From NCBI GenBank assembly GCA_041395945.1, contig JAWKZN010000002.1:868001-932000 (forward strand): a stretch of 64,000 nt of DNA, in the 5' to 3' direction. The DNA comes from Pseudomonadales bacterium (lineage in GTDB: Bacteria > Pseudomonadota > Gammaproteobacteria > Pseudomonadales > Azotimanducaceae). Below are positions 15,557 through 24,795 of this stretch, piece after piece. The notes under the pieces were generated by a model. That model searched no databases, was not told the origin of the DNA, and was given only the letters and a program-made list of their open reading frames with translations. Positions within the stretch are counted from its first letter, which is position 1; each line of letters begins with the position of its first letter. The position numbers and the translations under genes were made by a program.

Positions 15557-17533
15557 ATGCTCGAAGAGCTGCTGACGAACACGACGTTCTCACCCGTGCA
15601 TATCGCCATCGCGGTAGCCGTGGCTCTGCTGTTTTTCTGGGTCGGCTGGAAAGGTCGGGGCTCCGGAGCCAGGCGCCGGGAAACCGATCTGCGCCGCGAT
15701 GTGTTCGACGCCAAGGCGTCTGTTCCCCAGCTCGAATCCACGGTCCGCAATCGCGATCAGCAGATCACCCGACTGCAGAGCGAACTTCAGGAACTCAACG
15801 ATCGCAACGCCGAGCTCCTGCGCGCGCGTGACGAAGGCGAGCGCGATCTGCGCGGCGCTCAGCGCGAGGTCAGAAATCTCACCTCCGAACTCAATGCGGT
15901 GAAAGGCGGACGCGGCGAATCCAGCAACGTGATCATGGATGGCTTCGAAGACGAGGCCGTGGCAGAGCGCGAGGGTGACTCTCCCCTTGCGGCAAAACTG
16001 CGGAAAACAGAAGCCCTCTACGAAAAACTCAAGGATGCACTGATCAAGCGCGACGAACGCATCGAAGCACTCGAATCCAGACTCGAAGACGGCCAGCCCG
16101 CTGCATCTGCTGTCGAAACAGAACCCGTCGCGGACCACGAAGAAATCCAGTCTCTGAAAAATCAGCTCGATGCGCAGGTGCGACTTGCGGACGATCTGCG
16201 TGCCCAGCTGTCCGATGTGCGGCATGAAAAGGAGATGCTCGAAGATCTCGCCCAGAAGCGCAGCAAATCGAATCGGGCGCTGAAAGAAACTACCGCGGAA
16301 GCCGAAGCCCGGGTACCCGTGCTCGAACGGGAAATCGAAGAACGTCAGCGCACGATTTCAGATCGGGAAGCCTCCATCAAACGCCTGCTCGGAGACCTGG
16401 AAACCACCAGGGCTTCTCTCAAATCCAGCGAACAGGACGTGGAACGACTGAGCCGGGAATCCGAGGAGCGCGCACTGGAACTGAGCAATCAGCGCACCCA
16501 GATGCAGTCACTGGAATCATCCATCTCCCAGCGGGATGCACGCATCGACGCCCTGGACGAGGAACTGGGTACCACGCTGAACACGGTCAGACGCCTGCAA
16601 TCCGAGCTGAAGACTGCCGAATACAGTGCCGACCAGGGGCGCGAAGCACTCGCGACCGCCACGGCCCAACAGAAATCGCTCGAGCAGGCGGCTGCCAGTC
16701 TGCAGAACGCAATCGCAGATCGAGAGTTCCGCATCGAGTCCCTCGATCAGGAAGTCCGCACCCTCAAGAAGTCCCTCGCAGAGGCGCAGCAGCAGGCGAG
16801 CGAGACCATCGCACTGTCTGAGAAGCGCCACGAGGTCAGCGCCTCGGAGATCAATCAGGCCCAGTCACACATCAGCGCCCTGCGCCGGGAAATCGAAGAT
16901 CTCAAGGCCAATCTCACCCAGCGCGAACAATGGATGAGCAAGCTGAAAGAGTCCCTCGCCGACCGGGAAGCCCGCAACCAGAAGCTCAACGAAAGAGTGG
17001 ACGCCCTGCAGGCGGAAATCGATATCGCCAGCGGCCAGTTGCGCGCACGCCATGAGGAGCGCCAGACGGTCGAAAGCGAGAAACACGAACGCGAGCGCCA
17101 GCTTGCCGCCCTCCAGGCCAAGGCCGATCAGGCAACTGCCGAACTCGCCGAGCAGATCCAGTCCATCACGATCTACAAGAGCATGCTTGCCGACCGGGAT
17201 TTCAAGATTCAATCACTGGAGCAGGACCTGCAGATGCGCGGCAACAGGCGCGACAATCCAGGTCCTGAAGCTGTGGCGGTTGCGCCGCATGACGGCAGTT
17301 CGGAAGCTGTGGCGGACGCTCCGATTGACGGCAGTTTTGAGGCTGTGCCTCAGGAGCCGAATGGATCGTCGGCGGATGCCATACCTGCCGTCACCGACGC
17401 GTCCCCTGCCGGAATCGACGCCGACGGCGCCGAACCGGGCGCCGCCCCCGAGCCCGCCGCGGCTGACGCCCGGCCTGCGGACACCGCCAGCAACGACCCC
17501 GACGCAGCAGCCGAACTCCGCCGCAACGCCTGA
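15557..17533 (+). CDS. Membrane-anchored long coiled-coil protein
   Basis: A 658-residue protein of unknown function. Residues 15-31 form one membrane helix near the N-terminus (IAIAVAVALLFFWVGW), followed by a basic cytoplasmic-side segment. Residues ~50-560 are almost entirely coiled coil (Glu/Arg/Leu/Gln heptads). A motif of the form R(D/E)xxIxxLxxxL recurs eight times, with Arg at 66, 165, 270, 326, 389, 456, 470 and 547. The tail from ~565 is Ala/Pro/Asp-rich with degenerate repeats (EAVAVAPHDGSS, EAVADAPIDGSF). It resembles structural proteins such as DNA-tethering or envelope-spanning filaments, but I do not recognise a family. A CRP-like box lies upstream. The next gene starts 47 nt downstream. 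Confidence 0.82.
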   Translation: MLEELLTNTTFSPVHIAIAVAVALLFFWVGWKGRGSGARRRETDLRRDVFDAKASVPQLESTVRNRDQQITRLQSELQELNDRNAELLRARDEGERDLRGAQREVRNLTSELNAVKGGRGESSNVIMDGFEDEAVAEREGDSPLAAKLRKTEALYEKLKDALIKRDERIEALESRLEDGQPAASAVETEPVADHEEIQSLKNQLDAQVRLADDLRAQLSDVRHEKEMLEDLAQKRSKSNRALKETTAEAEARVPVLEREIEERQRTISDREASIKRLLGDLETTRASLKSSEQDVERLSRESEERALELSNQRTQMQSLESSISQRDARIDALDEELGTTLNTVRRLQSELKTAEYSADQGREALATATAQQKSLEQAAASLQNAIADREFRIESLDQEVRTLKKSLAEAQQQASETIALSEKRHEVSASEINQAQSHISALRREIEDLKANLTQREQWMSKLKESLADREARNQKLNERVDALQAEIDIASGQLRARHEERQTVESEKHERERQLAALQAKADQATAELAEQIQSITIYKSMLADRDFKIQSLEQDLQMRGNRRDNPGPEAVAVAPHDGSSEAVADAPIDGSFEAVPQEPNGSSADAIPAVTDASPAGIDADGAEPGAAPEPAAADARPADTASNDPDAAAELRRNA

Positions 17534-17580
17534 GGGTTCGCCGCCCCCGATTTCGCCCCCGCGCCGTGCATAATCGTGCC

Positions 17581-20250
17581 ATGCCCGATCCCGTGCGCCT
17601 GATACTGACACCCACACCCCGCCTCGCCCGCACGACCGCACATCGCTGGGCGATGGATACCGCAGGTCAGGGTGCCCGTGCCTGGCTGCCGCCCAGGATC
17701 CTTGCCTTCTCTGCCTGGCTCAGCGAACTGCGCACAGAACTCATGCTCGGCAGCGACGACGACCGGGTACTGATCAGCGCCAGTCAGTCGCGGCTGCTCT
17801 GGCAGTCCCTGGTCGATCAGCAGGTTTTCGTCGGCGAACCCCGGGTGGCTGAGCTGGCCCAGCGCGCCTGGCGGCGGATCCACGAATTTGATCTGCCCGC
17901 GCCCGCCGACTGGCAGACGCTGCTGCTCTCCGAAGACAGCCAGAAATTCAGAGACTGGGCACGCCGTTTTCGCACACTGTGCCGGCGCCAGGGTTACATT
18001 GACGAGTGGGCGCTGAACGCGGAGCTTGCCAGCCGTATTGAGGCGGGAGCCATCCGCCTGCCCGATGAGATCGAACTCGCAGGCTTCGACCTGCCGCTCA
18101 CCCCGCTGCAGAGTCGCATCCTGGCTGGTGCCCAGGCCGCCGGCTGCCGTCTGATCCGCACGGATCCCGCACCATCACTCCCACCGGGCATTCCACTGCA
18201 CAGCCACCTCGAACCGGACGACGAACTGCGCGCCGCAGCCCGCTGGTGCCGGGCGCAACTGGATATCGACCCCAATCACGCGATCGCTGTAGTGGTCGCC
18301 GACCTGCCGGAACGGGTGACCAACGTGGAGCGGGTATTTCGTGAGGTATTCGATCCCCGGGGGTTCCGCCTCGCACCCTCGACACCCGACGCCTGGCACA
18401 TCTCCCTCGGATTGCCCCTCGGCGACTGGCCACTGGTGGCAGACGCCCTGGCCCTGCTGCAACTGGCGGCGAACCGGCTCACCCAGCCGCAGGCCTCGCG
18501 CCTGCTGCGCTCCCCTTATCTGCCAGGATGGGCGGTGGAAGCAACCGCGCGCGAAGTAGCGCTGGCGCGCCTTGCTAAGGAGGCACCCTACGATCTCACT
18601 TTCACCGAACTGGGCTGGGTGCTCGAAGGCCACGGCGCCACTGCACTGGGGCAGCATCTGGCCCTCTGGCAGCAGCAGCGCAGCAGGCTCCCGGGCCGGG
18701 CCTGGCCTTCGGAATGGGCGGCCGCCTTCCAGCAGGAGCTGTCCGCGCTGGGATTCTGCACCGGCCGGGGACTCGACAGTCGCGAACATCAGGTACTGCA
18801 GCGCTGGCACGACCTGCTGGAAACCCTCGCCACCCTCGACACCATCGCGGATGCGCCGCTGCCCCGGGCACGGATTCTCGATCTGCTGGAAGAGTCTGCC
18901 GACAGCGCCGTTTTCCGGGAACAGAACACCGGTGTGCCTGTGGAAATTCTCGGCGTGGAAGAAGCGCTCGGTTCCCGCTTCGACGCGCTCTGGATCACCA
19001 CCCTGGATGCACAGACCTGGCCCGGCTCCCCGCAGCGGGATCCGCTCATTCCCGCGGCCTTCCAGGTGGACGTTCCCCGCGCCACTCCAGCCGGCGCGCT
19101 GGCCCACGCCCGACTCGAACTGGCTGCCTTATGCCGCAGTGCACCCCGGATCGAAGGCAGCTTTTCCCGTGGCAGGGAGGAGGCAGAGCGACAGCCGACT
19201 GCACTGCTGCCGGACGCCCTGGTGATTCAGGCAGCGCCTGAAAACCTGCCCCAGGCCGCCCGCTGGTCAGAGACTCTGATCGAAGATCCGGGTATCCGCC
19301 TGCTTCTCGATGCGGTCAGTGGTGGCACCAGTGTGCTGAAAGCTCAGTCCGAATGCCCGTTCCGGGCATTCGCCCAGTACCGACTCGGCGCCCGGGATCT
19401 GAGTGTGCCCCGGCCCGGACTCGATGCGGGACAGCGCGGCACGGTGATCCACAAAGCACTGGAGATCTTCTGGGAGGGGCTGGCGGATCGCGCAGCGCTC
19501 GCAGCACTCGCTCCGGAACCCAGGGCCCGGCGCATCCGGGAAGCGGTCGACGCCGCACTCGAAAACTTCACCAGCCGCTACCGCCTGATCCTCTCTGCGG
19601 CCGGACGCCGGCTCGAAGCCCGCCGCACCGAACGCGCGCTCGAGCGCTGGCTTGCCGATGTGGAACTGCCCCGGGGTGACTTCGCCGTGCTTGGACATGA
19701 GATCGACATCCGGCTGCAGTTTGCCGGACTGTCACTCACCGGCAAGATCGATCGCATCGACCGGCTGCCGGACGGCACGACTCTGATGATCGACTACAAA
19801 ACCGGCCAGGCCAGTCGCGGTCACTGGTATCCGGAACCGCGCCTGGTGGACCCCCAGTTACCCGCCTATGCCGTGACACTGGATCCGGCGCCCGGCGCTA
19901 TCGCCTTCGCCCGTATCCGCCCGGAAGAGCTGAGATTCGAGGGTCTCTCTGCAACGGCAACCGGCACCGCCGGCATCGACCCGCTCGCTTCGGCAAAGGG
20001 ACGGTTCCGGGAACTTGCCGACTGGCAGCCGCTGCTGACCGACTGGCACTCTCACCTGGAGGCACTGGCCGGGCAATTCGTCGCGGGTGCCGCAACCGTC
20101 GATCCCCGGGACGGGTCGGTGTGCAGGCACTGCCACCTGCACGCATTCTGTCGCATCGCCGAGCGGGCACCCGCAGCATCCTATGCCGACGAGACAGCGG
20201 CAGACGCGGACATTCAGATGGATGCGGATCACGGCGGGCCGGACTCATGA
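17581..20250 (+). CDS. AddB-like Fe-S PD-(D/E)XK nuclease (TIGR03623-like)
   Basis: An 889-residue putative DNA repair nuclease, related to AddB and the 'probable DNA repair protein' family. The N-terminal half has a degenerate helicase-like fold without a Walker A motif. The C-terminal nuclease has MIDYKTGQ (about 736-743) as the D-x-K catalytic motif and four cysteines placed as in Fe-S nucleases: one in SECPF (~591) and three in VCRHCHLHAFC (~848, 851, 857). This is the arrangement known from AddB, Dna2 and Cas4. The ATG at 17581 is preferred to a GTG at 17566, though the ribosome binding site is poor for both. It overlaps the helicase gene by 4 nt, so the two probably form an AddAB-like heterodimer. 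Confidence 0.9.
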   Translation: MPDPVRLILTPTPRLARTTAHRWAMDTAGQGARAWLPPRILAFSAWLSELRTELMLGSDDDRVLISASQSRLLWQSLVDQQVFVGEPRVAELAQRAWRRIHEFDLPAPADWQTLLLSEDSQKFRDWARRFRTLCRRQGYIDEWALNAELASRIEAGAIRLPDEIELAGFDLPLTPLQSRILAGAQAAGCRLIRTDPAPSLPPGIPLHSHLEPDDELRAAARWCRAQLDIDPNHAIAVVVADLPERVTNVERVFREVFDPRGFRLAPSTPDAWHISLGLPLGDWPLVADALALLQLAANRLTQPQASRLLRSPYLPGWAVEATAREVALARLAKEAPYDLTFTELGWVLEGHGATALGQHLALWQQQRSRLPGRAWPSEWAAAFQQELSALGFCTGRGLDSREHQVLQRWHDLLETLATLDTIADAPLPRARILDLLEESADSAVFREQNTGVPVEILGVEEALGSRFDALWITTLDAQTWPGSPQRDPLIPAAFQVDVPRATPAGALAHARLELAALCRSAPRIEGSFSRGREEAERQPTALLPDALVIQAAPENLPQAARWSETLIEDPGIRLLLDAVSGGTSVLKAQSECPFRAFAQYRLGARDLSVPRPGLDAGQRGTVIHKALEIFWEGLADRAALAALAPEPRARRIREAVDAALENFTSRYRLILSAAGRRLEARRTERALERWLADVELPRGDFAVLGHEIDIRLQFAGLSLTGKIDRIDRLPDGTTLMIDYKTGQASRGHWYPEPRLVDPQLPAYAVTLDPAPGAIAFARIRPEELRFEGLSATATGTAGIDPLASAKGRFRELADWQPLLTDWHSHLEALAGQFVAGAATVDPRDGSVCRHCHLHAFCRIAERAPAASYADETAADADIQMDADHGGPDS

Positions 20251-23200
20251 CAAGCGGCAACACAGCACGCACCCGGGCGGAAGCTGACGACACCGGCGCA
20301 CGGCGGGATGCAGTCGATCCTGCACGATCGGTCATTGTGCAGGCGCCCGCAGGTTCCGGAAAAACCACGCTTCTGGTGGAGCGCTATCTCGGCCTGCTGG
20401 GGGTGGTCGACGCGCCGGAAGAGATTCTCGCCATTACTTTCACACGCAAAGCGGCTGCGGAGATGAAGCAGCGCATCCTGCGCTATCTCGATCCGGCTTT
20501 CAGCACCGACGCGGCACACGAGCAGACGGCCTGCGAGAAAGCCCGGGCAGTGAGAGAGCGGGTCAGCGAATGGGGTCTGCTGGAAAATCCCCAGCGACTG
20601 CTCATCCGCACCATCGACAGCTTCAATCACTTCCTCGCGCGCACCATGCCTGTGGCAACCGCCCTCGGACCGGTTCCGGCTCCGGCAGACAATACCCGTG
20701 CGCTCTATCGCCAGGCCGCGCGTCAGGTGCTCAGCCTGGTCGATGGCGATGATCCGCTCGCCGGCGATCTGATCAGACTGCTCGACTGGCGCGATCATCG
20801 CAGTCAGGACATCGAAGATCTGCTGGCGGACCTGCTCGGCAGGCGCGAGCAATGGCTGCGCGCGCTGGGTGTCTCCGGCACACTGATCCGGCAGGATCTC
20901 GAGGCAGTGCTCGGTGCAGTCGTGGTGCAGCAGCTCACAAATGCCCACACGCAACTCGACGAAGCACTCCGGCAGTCCGGTTTCGAGCGGAGCTCGCTGT
21001 GCAGACTCCTGCAATTCGCTGCAGGCAATCTCATCCGCGCCTCGAGGGTTGCCACAATCGACCGTTTCGCGCATGTGGACACACTGCCCGGATTGTCTCC
21101 CGCAGAACTGCCACTCTGGCAGGGACTGGCCGACGCACTGCTGGTGAAAGGCAAAGCGCAATTCCGGCAGACGGTGAACGTCCAGCAGGGTTTTCCACCC
21201 CGCACGCCGGAAAAGGATCAGTTTATCGACCTGCTGCAGGCACTCGCGGCACTGCCCGCCCGGATCTCTCCCGCCGTTGCTCTCGACCGTGTCCGCAATC
21301 TCCCGGAGCCCCACTACCAGGAGGACGAATGGCAGGTGCTGGAGTCCCTGGTTCGCGTACTGCAGCGCGCCGCACTCGAACTGCGACTGGTGTTCGCAAA
21401 CTCGGGTCAGATGGATTTCAGCGGTCTGGCGGCCGCGGCCCTGGATGGGCTCGGCAGCGAGGAAGCGGGCTATACGGATCTCGGCCTGTATCTCGATCGC
21501 CGCATCCAGCACATCCTTGTGGATGAATTTCAGGACACCAACTGGAGTCAGCTGCATCTGCTGGAAAAACTCACAGGCGGCTGGGGGCCCGCCCGGTCCG
21601 AAGGCCGCAGTCTTTTTCTGGTCGGAGATCCGATGCAGTCCATCTACCGGTTCCGCGAGGCGGAAGTAGGCCTGTTCATCCGCACACGGGATCAGGGCAT
21701 CGGGGCGCTCACTCTGGAATCGAAGACGCTGACCCGCAACTTCCGCGCCCGCTCCGAAATCGTGACCTGGGTGAACGAGTTCCTCGAGCCGGTGTTTCCG
21801 ACCGTGGAGGACGTCTCCGCCGGTGCAGTGGCCTATGCGGCCTCGCAGCCCGGCCGGGGTGAAGGCGGACGGGTCGACCTGCTCGCCTTCCCCGGCGACA
21901 CCGAGGAAGCGGACGCCGTTGCCGAACTGGTCCGCCGTGCACTGGCCGACCACGCGGACGATGGCGACTTCAGGGCTGCCATCATCGTGCGCGCCCGCAG
22001 TCATCTCAAGGATCTGCTGCCGGCACTCAAGCGTCTGCAGGTCCCGTTCCGCGCCGTGAAACTCGATCCGCTGCTGAGCCGACCGGTGGTGCAGGATCTG
22101 CTGGCGCTGACCCGGGTGCTCCTGCTGCCCGCGGACACCGCCGCCCTGCTCGCCGTTTTGCGCGCACCCTTCTGCGGGCTGCGGCTGGTCGATCTGCACG
22201 CCATCGCCGGTGACGGTCGCGACCCTCAGGATCCCCAGGTGCTGGCGCATCTCGATGCCGAAGCCCGGGGGCGGGCCGAGCGGGTCTATCAGGTCCTGGA
22301 GGATGCCCGCAGTTTCTGGCGACGCCGACCGCTGAGGGATCTGGTCGAAGGTGCCTGGCTGAGACTTGGTGGACCGAACTGTTATCTGCATGGCGCCACG
22401 GACACGAGTGATGCGGCCGCCTATCTGAGCGCCCTGGACGTCGCCCAGGCGGGTGGTCTGCTCGCGGACTGGAACGATTTTCTCGAGCTGCTGAGCGGCG
22501 AATTCACGGAAGGAGATCCACCCGCACCGGAGGTGAAACTGGAAATTCTCACCATGCATGGGGCCAAAGGTCTGGAGTGGGACCTGGTGGTGTTGCCGGG
22601 TCTGCATCGCAGTCCGCCCGGCAGCAGACAGGAGCTGTTGCACTGGCTGCCCTTCACCGCAGCGGATGGCACAGAGCGCGTCCTGCTCGCACCACTGAGA
22701 AACGCGGAAGAAAAACACAATCGACCCCTGGTGGATCTGATCCGCAATGAACAGAACACCCGGGCCGCTTTCGAAGACAACCGTCTGCTGTATGTGGCCA
22801 CCACACGCGCCCGGGAAAGGCTGGTGCTCACGGCCTGTCTTGCGGAGAACAGCAGGGGCGAGATCCGACCGGACGCGCGCAGCCTGCTCGCCACACTCTG
22901 GCCAACCACCGGGGCGGCCTTCACAGCCGCCCTCGCCGCTGGAGTCACGCAACAGGCAGACACACCCGCTGCAGTCGAGGAACTTCCACCCGTTGCGCTC
23001 CCCGACCAGTCACTGCGACGCGTTGCGGCGGACTGGTATCCCCCAGCAGCCGGGACATTTCGCTGGTCACCTGCATTGCCGGCTTTCGAGCGCCAGACGC
23101 CAGTCGATTTCAACTGGGCCGGTATCGACGCCCGTCGCACGGGCACGGTACTGCACCGGCTGCTCGAGCGAGCAGGCCGACTGGGTATCGAGACGATTGA

Positions 23201-23648
23201 TGCGGCCGAGCGTCAGCGGCTCCTTAACCGGGTACCTCACCTGCTCCGCGCCCTCGGCGCACGGGGTGAGACGCTCGAAGAAAACACCGACATCGTCCGC
23301 AGCGCATTCGAACGCACCCTCGACAGCGCAACGGGCCGCTGGATGCTGAGTGCAAAGCATGCCGCTTGCGCCTGCGAACTCGCCGTGTCCGGCGTGATCG
23401 ACGGACGCCTGGTGAATGCGATCGTGGACCGCACGTTCATCGATGACCAGGGTGTGCGCTGGGTTATCGATTACAAATCCGGTTACCACGCCGGCGCGGA
23501 CCTCGACGAATTCTTTGCACAGGAAGGCGAGCGCTACCGGTCCCAGCTCCTGCTTTACAGCCGACTTTTTACCCAGCTCGAGGACAGAGAAGTACAGACA
23601 GCCCTGTATCTGCCTCGCCATGATCGCCTCGAACCTGTAAAAGGCTGA
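20247..23648 (+). CDS. UvrD/AddA-like helicase-nuclease
   Basis: An 1133-residue superfamily 1A helicase with a C-terminal nuclease domain, expected to unwind and resect DNA ends. Motifs in order: Walker A APAGSGKTTLLVERY (~30-45), HILVDEFQDTNWSQ (~422-435), VGDPMQSIYRFREAEVG (~458), ILTMHGAKGLEWDLVVLPG (~769), LLYVATTRARERL (~847), and a PD-(D/E)XK nuclease with RTGTVLHRLLERA and WVIDYKSGYH (~1070). The ATG at 20247 gives an ATGA overlap with the nuclease gene upstream. The gene pair, followed by Mre11- and Rad50-like genes, marks a double-strand-break processing operon. It resembles AddA more than RecB; a RecBCD role cannot be excluded. Confidence 0.93.
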   Translation: MTSGNTARTRAEADDTGARRDAVDPARSVIVQAPAGSGKTTLLVERYLGLLGVVDAPEEILAITFTRKAAAEMKQRILRYLDPAFSTDAAHEQTACEKARAVRERVSEWGLLENPQRLLIRTIDSFNHFLARTMPVATALGPVPAPADNTRALYRQAARQVLSLVDGDDPLAGDLIRLLDWRDHRSQDIEDLLADLLGRREQWLRALGVSGTLIRQDLEAVLGAVVVQQLTNAHTQLDEALRQSGFERSSLCRLLQFAAGNLIRASRVATIDRFAHVDTLPGLSPAELPLWQGLADALLVKGKAQFRQTVNVQQGFPPRTPEKDQFIDLLQALAALPARISPAVALDRVRNLPEPHYQEDEWQVLESLVRVLQRAALELRLVFANSGQMDFSGLAAAALDGLGSEEAGYTDLGLYLDRRIQHILVDEFQDTNWSQLHLLEKLTGGWGPARSEGRSLFLVGDPMQSIYRFREAEVGLFIRTRDQGIGALTLESKTLTRNFRARSEIVTWVNEFLEPVFPTVEDVSAGAVAYAASQPGRGEGGRVDLLAFPGDTEEADAVAELVRRALADHADDGDFRAAIIVRARSHLKDLLPALKRLQVPFRAVKLDPLLSRPVVQDLLALTRVLLLPADTAALLAVLRAPFCGLRLVDLHAIAGDGRDPQDPQVLAHLDAEARGRAERVYQVLEDARSFWRRRPLRDLVEGAWLRLGGPNCYLHGATDTSDAAAYLSALDVAQAGGLLADWNDFLELLSGEFTEGDPPAPEVKLEILTMHGAKGLEWDLVVLPGLHRSPPGSRQELLHWLPFTAADGTERVLLAPLRNAEEKHNRPLVDLIRNEQNTRAAFEDNRLLYVATTRARERLVLTACLAENSRGEIRPDARSLLATLWPTTGAAFTAALAAGVTQQADTPAAVEELPPVALPDQSLRRVAADWYPPAAGTFRWSPALPAFERQTPVDFNWAGIDARRTGTVLHRLLERAGRLGIETIDAAERQRLLNRVPHLLRALGARGETLEENTDIVRSAFERTLDSATGRWMLSAKHAACACELAVSGVIDGRLVNAIVDRTFIDDQGVRWVIDYKSGYHAGADLDEFFAQEGERYRSQLLLYSRLFTQLEDREVQTALYLPRHDRLEPVKG

Positions 23649-23652
23649 GCGG

Positions 23653-24795
23653 ATGTCGACATCTACCCGCTTCATTCACACTTCGGACTGGCAGCTCGGC
23701 ATGACCCGGTCGTTTCTGCGCGACGAGGCCATGTCGCGTTTTTCCCAGGCACGCATCGACGCCATTCGGACCCTGGGCGATCTTGCCACCCGGCATGGCG
23801 CGGAATTCATCCTTGTGGCCGGGGATGTATTCGAGTCGAATCAGCTGTCGAAGGAAACCCTGTTGCGCACGCTCAATGCGCTCAAGACCCTGCCCGTTCC
23901 GATCTTTCTGCTGCCCGGTAACCACGATCCCCTCGACGCTGCGTCCATCTTCGCTACCCGGGAGTTCCGGGAAGCGGGCGATCGGATCCAGGTGCTGCGT
24001 GACATGGTGCCGGTGCCGGTACCCGGTGTCGCCGTTGTCGAGATCGCGGGTGCGCCCTGGCGCACGAGGCATCCAAGCTCTGATCTCTGCGCAGACCTGG
24101 CAGATGGCCTGCAGCCGGCCGAAGGCGTGATTCGAATCGCTGTCTGTCACGGCCAGGTGGACACACTTGCGCCGGACGGGGCACGACCGGACATCATCAA
24201 CCTGAAGCGCGCCGAGCGCGCCGTCGCGGAAGGCTGCTTCCATTATCTGGCTCTCGGCGACCGGCACTCGGTAACCCGGGTGGGGGATACCGGGCGCATC
24301 TGGTACTCGGGTGCCCCGGTGGCGACCGCATTCGATGAAGTGGATCCGAACCAGGCGTTGCTGGTGACCCTCACCGCCGGGGCCGATTGCCAGGTGGAAC
24401 CCCTGAGGGTAGGCGACTGGTCGTTTATCGCCGCCGCACACCCGATGAACGGACCCGACGATCTCTCCCGGTTCCGAAGCTGGCTGAAGGGTCTGCCGAA
24501 CCGGGAACGATCAGCCGTAAAGGTGGGGTTTACCGGCACTGTCAGCCTGGCCACCGCCGCGGCGCTCGAAGCACTGATGGAGAGTGAAGCGCCCGGCTTC
24601 GCCAGTCTCGAATGGCGCGAGCGCACGACCGACCTCGCCGTGGTACCGGATCAGCTCGACCAGGACAGCGTGTCACTGACCGGCTACGCCCGGGCAGCCT
24701 GGAACGAGTTGCTGGCAGCCGCAGAAGACGGCGACCAGACTGCCCGGGATGCACTCATGCTCTTTTACCGCCTGAGCAGACAGGAGGGCGGCTGA
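23653..24795 (+). CDS. Mre11/SbcD-like DNA exonuclease
   Basis: A 380-residue calcineurin-like metallophosphoesterase of the DNA repair exonuclease type. Metal-site motifs: FIHTSDWQLGM (Asp12), VAGDVFES (~56), LLPGNHDPLD (~89), VCHGQVDTL (~165) and YLALGDRHSV (~199). The position usually written His in SDxH is Gln here, as seen in a subset of relatives, so I do not treat it as inactivating. It starts 4 nt after the helicase gene, and its stop shares one base with the start of the ATPase gene (TGATG), so it should be co-translated with its Rad50-like partner. Expected role is cleavage of blocked or hairpin DNA ends. Confidence 0.9.
   Translation: MSTSTRFIHTSDWQLGMTRSFLRDEAMSRFSQARIDAIRTLGDLATRHGAEFILVAGDVFESNQLSKETLLRTLNALKTLPVPIFLLPGNHDPLDAASIFATREFREAGDRIQVLRDMVPVPVPGVAVVEIAGAPWRTRHPSSDLCADLADGLQPAEGVIRIAVCHGQVDTLAPDGARPDIINLKRAERAVAEGCFHYLALGDRHSVTRVGDTGRIWYSGAPVATAFDEVDPNQALLVTLTAGADCQVEPLRVGDWSFIAAAHPMNGPDDLSRFRSWLKGLPNRERSAVKVGFTGTVSLATAAALEALMESEAPGFASLEWRERTTDLAVVPDQLDQDSVSLTGYARAAWNELLAAAEDGDQTARDALMLFYRLSRQEGG

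Noticed and set aside
20229..22952. 907-codon open frame on the minus strand
   Set aside because: It lies wholly antisense to the UvrD-type helicase, which has all motifs. The translation is Gln/Gly/Arg-rich without domains; it is a GC-skew shadow.
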